In this document: positions 7,032-13,700 of the stretch, piece after piece
How positions within the stretch are numbered: the first letter of the stretch is position 1
Layout: each line of letters opens with the position of its first letter
Assembly: GCA_900769955.1 (NCBI GenBank)
Contig: CAAGIP010000047.1
Location: 1 to 21,060 of the forward strand
Direction of reading: 5' to 3'
DNA length: 21,060 nucleotides
DNA from: Spirochaetia bacterium
GTDB lineage: Bacteria > Spirochaetota > Spirochaetia > Sphaerochaetales > Sphaerochaetaceae
Translations under genes and position numbers: made by a program
The notes under the pieces: generated by a model
Database searches by the model: none
Told to the model about the DNA's origin: nothing
The model's input: the letters and a program-made list of their open reading frames with translations, nothing else

Positions 7032-7235
7032 ATGGCAAAGATAGAAGTAATTGCAGAACGCTGCAAAGCCTGCGGCTACTGTGTTAAGTATTGCCCCAAA
7101 GGGTGCCTTGGATTTGGTACTGAAGTTAATTCCAAGGGTTATGAATTTGTTGAGAGCAAGAATCCCGATGCATGCATCGGATGTGCGATCTGCGGCCGCA
7201 TCTGTCCCGATGGTGCGATCGATGTATATAAGTGA
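7032..7235 (+). CDS. vorD: 2x[4Fe-4S] ferredoxin, delta subunit of the 2-oxoacid oxidoreductase
   Basis: 67 residues with two complete CxxCxxCxxxCP motifs, 'CKACGYCVKYCP' (about 11-22) and 'CIGCAICGRICP' (about 48-59). This is the layout of the delta subunit of four-subunit VOR/KOR enzymes, which passes electrons from the thiamine subunit to the cell's ferredoxin. aaggag lies six bases before the ATG. The gene precedes the alpha subunit by 8 bp, matching the usual delta-alpha-beta-gamma order. The subunit letter follows the branched-chain 2-oxoacid (vor) naming; substrate specificity is inferred from the neighbouring ptb and buk genes. Confidence 0.9.
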   Translation: MAKIEVIAERCKACGYCVKYCPKGCLGFGTEVNSKGYEFVESKNPDACIGCAICGRICPDGAIDVYK

Positions 7236-7243
7236 GGTACGTT

Positions 7244-8326
7244 ATGAGTGACAGAGTTTTCATGAAGGGCTGTGAGGCCATTGCCGAAGCAGCTGTCAGA
7301 TCCGGCTGCCGGTTCTTTGCAGGTTACCCGATCACACCTCAGAACGAGATCCCGGAATATTTTGCAAGAAGGCTGCCTGAAGTCGGCGGCACATTCGTTC
7401 AGGGCGAGAGTGAAGTGGCTTCGATCAACATGGTCTACGGTGCGGCAGCCGCAGGTACCCGTGCGATGACATCCTCATCGAGCTGCGGAATTTCCCTCAA
7501 GAGTGAATGTATTTCATTCGCCGCTTCCGCCCGCATCCCCCTCGTGTACTGCAACGTACAGAGAGGCGGCCCGGGAATCGGTGCCATCCAGCCTGCCCAG
7601 CAGGACTACTTCCAGGCTACAAAGGCATCCGGTAACGGCGGCTTCGAGATGATCGTACTTGCACCTTCAACGGTACAGGAAGCAGTTGATCTCACTGCCA
7701 GGGCCTTTGACCTTGCAGACAGGGACAGAAACCCCGTCCTCATCCTTGCGGACGGCGTCATCGGCACGATGATGGAGCCCGTCGTCCTGCCTCCGATGAA
7801 GAGTGAGGAGGAGGTTAAGGCGATTAAGGATTCCAAGAGGAAGTGGGCGTGCGTCGGTCATGAGCTTGACTATGCCAACAGAAGCTGGATCCAGCCCGGT
7901 CAGTGGATCACCGCAAAGATGCAGCAGTGCAATGAGGAAGCCGCTGCCCTCTACGCCACCTGGGAAAAGGACGCGGAGTGGGAAGAGTACATGCTTGAGG
8001 ATGCCGAAGTCGTTCTCACCGCATACGGCATTTCAGGCCGCATCGCGAAGTCAGCAGTGAACAGACTGAGGGAGGAGGGCATAAAGGCCGGTCTCATCAG
8101 ACCAATCACGGTTCATCCCTTCCCCTATAAGGCCTATGACCGCATCAGCTACGGTAATTGCAAGGGCGTGCTTTCCATCGAGATGAGCATCCCTGCCCAG
8201 TTCAAGTGTGATGTCATTGCGGCCGTTAAGGACAGGTGCGTTGTTGAGGATTGTCTCTGCTCGGGCGGAAATATCATGACCCGCGAGGCGATCATCGAAA
8301 AGGCGAGGAAAATCGCAGGAGTATGA
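7244..8326 (+). CDS. vorB: 2-oxoacid:ferredoxin oxidoreductase, alpha subunit
   Basis: 360 residues from the ATG at 7244, chosen because gagg lies six bases before it; a GTG at 7232 would add four residues but overlaps the ferredoxin stop. The protein has the PFOR/VOR alpha-subunit pyrimidine-binding domain, with 'AGYPITPQNEIPEY' near residue 25, 'QGESEVASINMVYGAAAAG' and 'SSSSCGISLKSE', then the 'VYCNVQRGGPGIGAIQPAQQ' segment, and a C-terminal domain II ('VVLTAYGISGRIAKSAV'). With the beta and gamma subunits it converts a 2-oxoacid and CoA to acyl-CoA and CO2 and reduces ferredoxin. KorA-type (2-oxoglutarate) enzymes look very similar. The ptb-buk genes downstream favour branched-chain or other short acyl products, but the sequence alone does not settle the substrate. 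Confidence 0.92.
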   Translation: MSDRVFMKGCEAIAEAAVRSGCRFFAGYPITPQNEIPEYFARRLPEVGGTFVQGESEVASINMVYGAAAAGTRAMTSSSSCGISLKSECISFAASARIPLVYCNVQRGGPGIGAIQPAQQDYFQATKASGNGGFEMIVLAPSTVQEAVDLTARAFDLADRDRNPVLILADGVIGTMMEPVVLPPMKSEEEVKAIKDSKRKWACVGHELDYANRSWIQPGQWITAKMQQCNEEAAALYATWEKDAEWEEYMLEDAEVVLTAYGISGRIAKSAVNRLREEGIKAGLIRPITVHPFPYKAYDRISYGNCKGVLSIEMSIPAQFKCDVIAAVKDRCVVEDCLCSGGNIMTREAIIEKARKIAGV

Positions 8327-8328
8327 CA

Positions 8329-9078
8329 ATGGAAAGAATCTATACAAGAACAAAGACCATTCAGGAAGACAAGGTATCGGGCTTCTGTCCCGGATGCATG
8401 CATTCCACAGTCATCAAGCTGATCGGGGAGTGCCTGGACGAACTTAACGTGGTTGACAGGGCCGTCCTCATCACCGGTGTCGGCTGCTGCGGCCTCCACA
8501 TGGACTACATTGCCTATGACACCATCACATCCCCTCACGGAAGGGCGTGTGCGGTTGCCACCGGCATCAAGAGATCAAGTCCCGACTCACTGGTCTTCAC
8601 ATACCAGGGTGACGGAGACCTGGCATCGATCGGTCTTGCCGAGTCCTTCTCCGCTGCAAACCGCGGTGAGAACATCTCGGTAATCTTCATAAACAACGGT
8701 ATCTACGGCATGACAGGCGGCCAGATGGCTCCGACCACACTTGTCGGCATGAAGGCCACCACGGCACCCAAGGGAAGGAATCCCGAGGAGCACGGTTACC
8801 CGATGCACGTCTGTGAGGTCCTCAATCAGTTTACCGCCCCGTACTATCTGGAACGCACCAGCTGCAACACTCCCGCCAACGTGATGAAGACGAAGAATGC
8901 AATAAAGAAGGCATTTAAGAATCAGCTGGAGGGTAAGGGCTTCTCCCTCGTCGAGATCGTGACAAGCTGCCCCACGAACTGGGGTCTCGATCCCCTGAAG
9001 TCCCTGGACTTCCTGGAGGAGAAGATGCTTAAGGAATATCCCCTGGGAGTCATCAGGGACAGAAGCAAGGAGGCATAA
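8329..9078 (+). CDS. vorA: 2-oxoacid:ferredoxin oxidoreductase, beta (thiamine diphosphate) subunit
   Basis: 249 residues. It carries the CPGC pair of this subunit (about 19-22) and the thiamine diphosphate motif, GDGDLASIG (about 94-102) to INNGIYGMTGGQ (about 121-132), the binding site for Mg2+ and the cofactor. CGLHMDY and the 'APTT' segment after the motif are also typical. Another ATG at 8323 overlaps the alpha-subunit stop as ATGA, but aggag at 8317-8321 sits at a better distance from 8329, so I prefer the latter; either way the genes are translationally coupled. The subunit forms the catalytic core with alpha, cleaving the carbon-carbon bond of the 2-oxoacid. The length is normal for VOR/KOR beta subunits. 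Confidence 0.92.
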   Translation: MERIYTRTKTIQEDKVSGFCPGCMHSTVIKLIGECLDELNVVDRAVLITGVGCCGLHMDYIAYDTITSPHGRACAVATGIKRSSPDSLVFTYQGDGDLASIGLAESFSAANRGENISVIFINNGIYGMTGGQMAPTTLVGMKATTAPKGRNPEEHGYPMHVCEVLNQFTAPYYLERTSCNTPANVMKTKNAIKKAFKNQLEGKGFSLVEIVTSCPTNWGLDPLKSLDFLEEKMLKEYPLGVIRDRSKEA

Positions 9079-9624
9079 ATGGAAACCAATTTGTGTGTTG
9101 CCGGATTCGGCGGACAGGGCGTCATGACACTCGGTAAGTTCCTTGCCGAGGCCACATGCAGGTCAACGGACATGAACGTCACGTTCTTCCCTTCCTACGG
9201 TGCTGAGCAGAGGGGCGGAACTGCCAACTGCTTCGTCGTTATCTCCGATGAGGCGATCGGTGCTCCCCTCGGGGACGTGATGGATGATCTCATCGTCATG
9301 AACAACCCCAGCCTCAACAAGTTCATCGGGACTCTGAAAAAGGGCGGAACGCTCTTCATCAACGATTCCATCGTCACCGATGAGATCACAAGGGATGACA
9401 TTAAGGTCGTTAAGGCTCCCGTTACCACCCTTGCACTGGAAATCGGAAACGCCAAGGTCCTGAACATCATCATGCTGGGCGTGTACATCGGTTACACCGA
9501 GGTAATCGCCCCGGAAATCGTATGGGAGACAATCGAGCACAAGCTTGCATCCAAGCCCAAGCTCCTCCCCCTCAACAAAATCGCCTTTGAAAAGGGCCTG
9601 GAAATCGGAAGGAGTCAGAGATGA
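9079..9624 (+). CDS. vorC: 2-oxoacid:ferredoxin oxidoreductase, gamma subunit
   Basis: 181 residues, beginning at the base after the beta-subunit stop codon. The N-terminus 'LCVAGFGGQGVMTLGKFLAE' and 'PSYGAEQRGGTANCFVV' are the signatures of the gamma domain (PF01558), which in this enzyme class completes the CoA-binding part of the complex. The length is standard. Its stop overlaps the ATG of ptb by four bases (ATGA), so acyl-CoA production and its conversion to acyl phosphate are translationally coupled, an arrangement that supports a single pathway. Confidence 0.92.
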   Translation: METNLCVAGFGGQGVMTLGKFLAEATCRSTDMNVTFFPSYGAEQRGGTANCFVVISDEAIGAPLGDVMDDLIVMNNPSLNKFIGTLKKGGTLFINDSIVTDEITRDDIKVVKAPVTTLALEIGNAKVLNIIMLGVYIGYTEVIAPEIVWETIEHKLASKPKLLPLNKIAFEKGLEIGRSQR

Positions 9625-10535
9625 GCGGTGTGTGTCATTCATTTGCAGAGTTGATCGAGAGATCAAAGGGCGCTGAGGTCAAGTCAAGACTGGTCGTTGC
9701 CGCTGCCGGTGACGAGCACACTCTCGATGCGGTCGTCAGGGCCAGGAGAGAGGGAATCATCGAACCCGTTCTCGTCGGGGATAAGAAGATCATCGACACT
9801 GTGCTTTCGGAACTTGGCGAGACCATTCCCGAAGAGAACATTTACGACGTTCCCGATATCACGGAGGCTGCCGAAAAGGCGGTATCCCTGGTAAGGGAAG
9901 GCAGGGGCGACTTCCTCATGAAGGGTAAGATGGATACTGCCGTAATCCTCAGGGCCGTGGTCAATAAGGAGCACGGTCTCGGAAAGGGCGGCGTCATGAG
10001 CCACTTCTCAGCCTTCGAGGTACCCGGTTACCATAAGCTCCTGCTGCCCGTTGACGGCGGCATGGTGACTTATCCCACGCTGGAGCAGAAGAAGTGCATC
10101 ATCGAAAACACCGTGGGCGCACTCCGTGCCATGGGCTATGACTGCCCGAAGGTAGGCGTGCTCGCCTGTGTCGAGAAAGTGAATCCCAAGATGCCCGAGA
10201 CTCTGGAAGCCAGGGAACTTCAGGAGATGAACGCCAGCGGCGAGATAAAGAACTGCATCGTGGAGGGTCCCATCTCCTATGACTGCGCCATGAGCAGGGA
10301 GATCGCCGAGTTCAAGGGATATGAGAGCAGGATTTCAGGGGATGTCGACATCCTGGTCGCTCCCAACATCCATGCCGGAAACATCATGGGCAAGATGCTT
10401 GCAGTCACATGCGGCGCGAAGATGGCAGGCTTCATCGTCGGTGCCAAGTGCCCCGTCGTAATGACGAGCCGCGGCTCCTCCGCTGAGGAGAAGTATCTTT
10501 CCATCGTAATCGCCGCAAATGCGATCGAGAGGTAA
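9621..10535 (+). CDS. ptb: Phosphate butyryltransferase (branched/short-chain acyl type)
   Basis: 304 residues, of standard length for the phosphate acetyl/butyryltransferase family (PF01515). The N-terminus 'VVAAAGDEHTLDAVVRARRE' and 'PVLVGDKKII', then 'DFLMKGKMDTAVILRAVVN', 'LGKGGVMSHFSAFEVPGY' and 'LLPVDGGMVTYPTLEQKK', are characteristic of Ptb rather than Pta. It converts acyl-CoA and phosphate to acyl phosphate and CoA. The ATG overlaps the stop of the gamma subunit, and butyrate kinase follows after 3 bp. Ptb enzymes often accept butyryl-, isobutyryl- and isovaleryl-CoA, matching an upstream oxidoreductase that makes branched acyl-CoA. The acyl chain used here is inferred from context, not visible in the sequence. 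Confidence 0.93.
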   Translation: MSGVCHSFAELIERSKGAEVKSRLVVAAAGDEHTLDAVVRARREGIIEPVLVGDKKIIDTVLSELGETIPEENIYDVPDITEAAEKAVSLVREGRGDFLMKGKMDTAVILRAVVNKEHGLGKGGVMSHFSAFEVPGYHKLLLPVDGGMVTYPTLEQKKCIIENTVGALRAMGYDCPKVGVLACVEKVNPKMPETLEARELQEMNASGEIKNCIVEGPISYDCAMSREIAEFKGYESRISGDVDILVAPNIHAGNIMGKMLAVTCGAKMAGFIVGAKCPVVMTSRGSSAEEKYLSIVIAANAIER

Positions 10536-10538
10536 GAA

Positions 10539-11621
10539 ATGAAGAAGATTCTTGTGATCAATCCCGGTTCCACCTCGACCAAGATCGGAGTCTTCGAGGA
10601 CGAAAGAAAAGTCTTCGTTGAGTCCATCCGCCACAGTGCGGAGGAGCTTTCGGTCTTTGACAGGGTAGTGGACCAGTATCAGTTCCGTAAGGAGCTGGTG
10701 GAAAAGACCCTCGCTGATAAGGGCGTCTCCCTCTCTGAGCTCGATGCGGTTGTTTCCAGGGGCGGCCTCCTTTCCTCAATTAAGGCCGGTGCCTATGAGA
10801 TCAATGAGGATATGGTCTGGCAGCTAAAGAACAAACCCCGCCATGAGCATGCCTCGAACGTGGGCCCCATGATCGCATACGCAATTGCCGGTGAGAGGGG
10901 AATCCCTGCCTACATCTATGACGGCATCACCGTCGATGAGATGGACCCGATCAACAAAATCACGGGACTTCCCGAGATGAGAAGAAAGGGTATGGGCCAC
11001 AACCTCAACACCCGTGCGGCAGCGCTTCGCTACGCCAGGGAGCAGGGCAGGGACTATAAGGACATTACCGTCATCGTCACACACCTTGGCGGCGGTATCT
11101 CCGTCAACCTCCATACCGGCGGACACATCGCTGACTTCATCAACGATGAGGAAGGCGGCTTCTCCCCCGAGCGTGCCGGCGGACTTCCGCTCTTCGACGT
11201 AATTTCAAAGTGCTATGAGGACGGAATGAACGGCAAGACCATGATGAAAATCGTCAAGACAAAGGGCGGTCTGGTCGCTCACCTCGGAACCACCTCATGT
11301 GAGGAAGTCGAGGATAGAATCGCAAAGGGCGATGAGAAGGCCAAGCTCATCTACGATGCAATGGCCCTCAACGTCGCCAAGAACATCGCCAAGCTGGCTC
11401 CGGATGTGTCCGGCAGGGTCGATGCGATTCTTATCACTGGCGGAATAGCCTATTCGGATTACATCACCTCCCGCATTAAGGAGAGGGTGGAATTCATCGC
11501 TCCGGTAATCGTATATCCCGGTGAGGATGAGATGCAGTCACTGGCCAACGGCGCCCTCAGGGTGCTCAGAGGTGAGGAAAAGGCTTCCGTCTACACCAGG
11601 ACCGATAACCCGATCGAATAA
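10539..11621 (+). CDS. buk: Butyrate kinase (short/branched-chain fatty-acid kinase)
   Basis: 360 residues of the acetate/butyrate kinase family (ASKHA fold). 'ILVINPGSTSTKIGVFEDE' at the N-terminus is the phosphate-1 segment, 'VTHLGGGISVNLHTGGHIAD' (about 182-201) the second conserved segment, and 'ILITGGIAYSDYITSRIKE' near 298 the adenosine segment. It transfers phosphate from acyl phosphate to ADP, giving ATP and the free acid. It follows ptb by 3 bp. Together they make one ATP per 2-oxoacid oxidised, the payoff step of the operon. It is distinct from acetate kinase in length and in the 'GGFSPERAGGLP' region. Use of isobutyrate or isovalerate rather than butyrate is possible. Confidence 0.94.
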   Translation: MKKILVINPGSTSTKIGVFEDERKVFVESIRHSAEELSVFDRVVDQYQFRKELVEKTLADKGVSLSELDAVVSRGGLLSSIKAGAYEINEDMVWQLKNKPRHEHASNVGPMIAYAIAGERGIPAYIYDGITVDEMDPINKITGLPEMRRKGMGHNLNTRAAALRYAREQGRDYKDITVIVTHLGGGISVNLHTGGHIADFINDEEGGFSPERAGGLPLFDVISKCYEDGMNGKTMMKIVKTKGGLVAHLGTTSCEEVEDRIAKGDEKAKLIYDAMALNVAKNIAKLAPDVSGRVDAILITGGIAYSDYITSRIKERVEFIAPVIVYPGEDEMQSLANGALRVLRGEEKASVYTRTDNPIE

Positions 11622-11636
11622 GTCGTGCATTATCAA

Positions 11637-11664
11637 CCGGGAAACAACCCCCTTTTATTCCCGG
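11637..11664 (+). other. 7-bp hairpin just downstream of buk
   Basis: ccgggaa at 11637-11643 and ttcccgg at 11658-11664 are perfectly complementary with a 14-nt loop. No T-tract follows, so it is not a typical intrinsic terminator. It may protect the 3' end of the operon message or pause transcription. Confidence 0.4.
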
Positions 11665-11776
11665 CGATGGTGTGGATATCCTGCTTCGGTTCATGCTCAA
11701 ATTATCCAGGGAGCAGGGTATTCGCCTATGTGGATATGAAGTCTTTTTCTCCTACTGTTGTTTTGTATCCATTTGC

Positions 11777-11812
11777 GTCTGGCAGAGGGTCGGCATATGC
11801 CTTCTGCCAGAC
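11777..11812 (+). terminator. 10-bp hairpin between buk and the MFS gene, possible terminator or attenuator
   Basis: gtctggcaga (11777-11786) pairs perfectly with tctgccagac (11803-11812), and the loop contains a small palindrome (ggcatatgcc). The tail is only 'cttactttaatt', so termination would be weak. It ends about 30 bp before the MFS start codon and could reduce read-through into that gene. Confidence 0.45.
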
Positions 11813-11842
11813 CTTACTTTAATTATCCCGGAGATATCTTTC

Positions 11843-13030
11843 ATGAATAAACGAATCTTATATGCTTTCTCAGGCGTCATGGTCCTGCTGATGTCAGGCA
11901 TGGTCTATGCCTGGAGCGTCTTTTCTTCCGCAATCGGGGCCGAGTTTCCCTCCTGGAGCAAGGCATCCCTTTCCCTGACCTTCACGCTTGTGATGGTTTT
12001 CTTCTGCCTTGGGGGACTTATCGGAGGCTTTCTGGCAGAGAAAATCAGGCCCGGATACTATGTGTGGGCCGCGGCTCTTCTCTTCCTGACGGGTTTCACC
12101 GTTGCCTCCCGTGCCTCTTCACCTCTTGCCCTTTACATCGGGTTCGGACTCTTATGCGGGCTGGGCTCGGGACTCTCCTACAACGGGGTGATGTCCTCAG
12201 TCTCAAAGTGGTTTCCGGAAAGTCAGGGCCTGATATCGGGAATCCTCCTCATGGGCTTCGGACTCTCGTCGTTCATCGTGGGCAAGGTATTCCAGAGTCT
12301 TTCCTCCGTTCACTCCTGGAGGTGGACGTTTCAGATCTTCGGCATTGTCAGTGCGGCTGTCTTCATCCTCTTCGCCTTCTTCATAAAGCGCCCTGAGGGC
12401 GTGGCGGGAAAGAGCGGTGTAAAGAAGGATGGCGGGAAGGAATACACTCCCTCCGAGATGGTGAGAATGCCCACATTTTATCTCTTCTTCGTCTGGGCCT
12501 TCCTGATGAGTGCCGCGGGACTTGCACTGGTCTCCCAGGCCAGCGGCATCGTGGGCGCCGCAGTGGAGGTGTCACCCTCTGCGGTTGCGACCCTGGCCGG
12601 ACTCATTTCCATTGCCAACGGACTTGGAAGGGTAGGCTTCGGAATAGTGTATGACAGGAAGGGCGGTAACGTGGTCATGCTCGCAATCGACGGCTTCTTC
12701 GTACTCTCCGCACTCCTGCTGTTCGCAGCGATAAATGCCCACAGCCTCATTCTGCTGGTTGCAGGCTTTGTGGTCGGTGGCTTCGGCTACGGCGGCATCA
12801 CCTGCGCCAACTCGGCATACATAAGCGCCACCTTCGGCCAGAAGAACTACCCCAGGAACTTCTCGATCATAAACATGAACCTGCTCGTGGCCTCCTTCGG
12901 CTCCACGATTGCGGGAAGCCTGCTGGACGGCACGGGCACCTATCTCAGCATCTCATACATGATGCTGGTTCTTGCGGCGGCAGGCATCCTGCTGACACTC
13001 GGAATTATAAAGGTTAAGGGTAGGGGTTAA
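11843..13030 (+). CDS. MFS transporter, OFA (oxalate/formate antiporter)-like
   Basis: 395 residues from the ATG at 11843, chosen because the preceding in-frame sequence runs through the hairpin region and is not protein-like, and because ggag lies nine bases before this start. The protein has about 12 hydrophobic spans. The first, 'FSGVMVLLMSGMVYAWSVF', is the usual OFA start, followed by 'LSLTFTLVMVFFCLGGLIGG' and a charged loop 'AEKIRPGYY' resembling the MFS loop 2-3 region. 'GLGSGLSYNGVMSSVSKWFP' is also highly OFA-like. Such carriers move monocarboxylates or dicarboxylates, often in exchange. Downstream of the acid-forming kinase it could import the substrate or export the acid product. 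It is separated from buk by 221 bp with hairpins, so it may be expressed partly on its own. Confidence 0.85.
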   Translation: MNKRILYAFSGVMVLLMSGMVYAWSVFSSAIGAEFPSWSKASLSLTFTLVMVFFCLGGLIGGFLAEKIRPGYYVWAAALLFLTGFTVASRASSPLALYIGFGLLCGLGSGLSYNGVMSSVSKWFPESQGLISGILLMGFGLSSFIVGKVFQSLSSVHSWRWTFQIFGIVSAAVFILFAFFIKRPEGVAGKSGVKKDGGKEYTPSEMVRMPTFYLFFVWAFLMSAAGLALVSQASGIVGAAVEVSPSAVATLAGLISIANGLGRVGFGIVYDRKGGNVVMLAIDGFFVLSALLLFAAINAHSLILLVAGFVVGGFGYGGITCANSAYISATFGQKNYPRNFSIINMNLLVASFGSTIAGSLLDGTGTYLSISYMMLVLAAAGILLTLGIIKVKGRG

Positions 13031-13212
13031 GCCTTCAGGAAAAGACAGGAGTCGATGTCGATCGAGACAGAGCTCACTTCCTCCGGATTCCTGTCCCTGA
13101 CCTTCCACCCTGCTTTCTCTTCAGGAAGCAGGGAGAAACATCCTTTTCCTGTACGCTCAAAGATATCCTTTGCCGCTTCCGTGTCCAAGTGGAGAATTTT
13201 TATTATGATCAC
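13027..13212 (-). CDS. Possible 61-residue protein, antisense to the MFS gene end
   Basis: On the minus strand a GTG at 13212 opens a frame of 61 residues that stops at 13027, overlapping the end of the MFS gene by four bases. The translation, 'MIIIKILHLDTEAAKDIFERT' without the last residue, followed by 'SLLPEEKAGWKVRD' and 'VSSVSIDIDSCLF', has the composition of a folded soluble protein. I see no good ribosome binding site and recognise no family. It would converge with the MFS gene. It may be a small orphan gene or a remnant. Confidence 0.28.
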   Translation of the reverse strand: MIIIKILHLDTEAAKDIFERTGKGCFSLLPEEKAGWKVRDRNPEEVSSVSIDIDSCLFLKA

Positions 13213-13700
13213 GCCTGAGGGAAAAGCCTGACCTCTCCGACCGCATCCTGGATTTTGGGGTTTCTCTTTTTCCCCGGATGCTTATATGGCAAATGGCAGG
13301 TTTCTGGAAGCCAGAGGATTGCATTCTGTCATGAATTATGGAATCTCCCAGTGGCTCTCAGGGTTATAAAAGAGAAATAGGACTGATGGTATACGGAATA
13401 TTCCCGTATGCTGTGTTTTTTTAATATCACTGAAATACTGATAAATACAAACTGGATTATAGTTCATCGTATCAAGGCCGATTTGCCGCGAAATAATCAC
13501 ATTATTCTACTGTATTAATATATTTGCCTGGATTATGCATGAACTGCTTTAATTTAATTCCGCTTTTTACTGAGTCCCTTGATGAAAATAAGGAGGATAT
13601 ACGGAAAAGTACAACTATTTACCATTTTTCCTATAACGCCAAATCCGCAGGACAGACAAAATAATTAAATATGCATCATGCATGAAAAGGAGATAAACGA
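13213..13700. other. 488-bp AT-rich region upstream of the solute-binding protein gene
   Basis: No gene is recognised here. The stretch holds a GC-rich nested stem (13243-13281: gcatcc/ggatgc enclosing gggg/cccc), an intrinsic terminator (13389-13422), an AT-rich segment around 13490-13560 where a promoter would be expected, an isolated perfect ribosome-binding-like aaggagg at 13590-13596 without a start codon at a useful distance, an imperfect ggaaaa/ttttcc inverted repeat (13603-13631), and doubled atgcat palindromes at 13671-13683 just before the true ribosome binding site. The long leader suggests regulation of the sugar-uptake operon. I could not assign a promoter with confidence. Confidence 0.5.
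13389..13422 (+). terminator. Intrinsic terminator
   Basis: gtatacgg (13389-13396) pairs with ccgtatgc (13404-13411), with one T-G pair and a 7-nt loop; after tgtg comes a run of seven T (13416-13422). It lies about 360 bp after the MFS stop codon, so it ends either that transcript or an unrecognised short RNA. Confidence 0.65.

Noticed and set aside
11672..11842. N-terminal extension of the MFS carrier to an earlier ATG
   Set aside because: It would translate through the hairpin region, is Cys-rich and unlike the family's start; the ATG at 11843 has a ribosome binding site and the family's usual N-terminus.
13243..13281. GC-rich nested stem as a terminator for the MFS gene
   Set aside because: The T-run lies in the loop rather than after the stem, so it does not fit an intrinsic terminator; mentioned only as part of the intergenic description.
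13582..13668. 28-residue frame beginning ATG in the leader of the binding-protein gene
   Set aside because: No ribosome binding site before its ATG; the aaggagg lies inside the frame. Composition is not protein-like.
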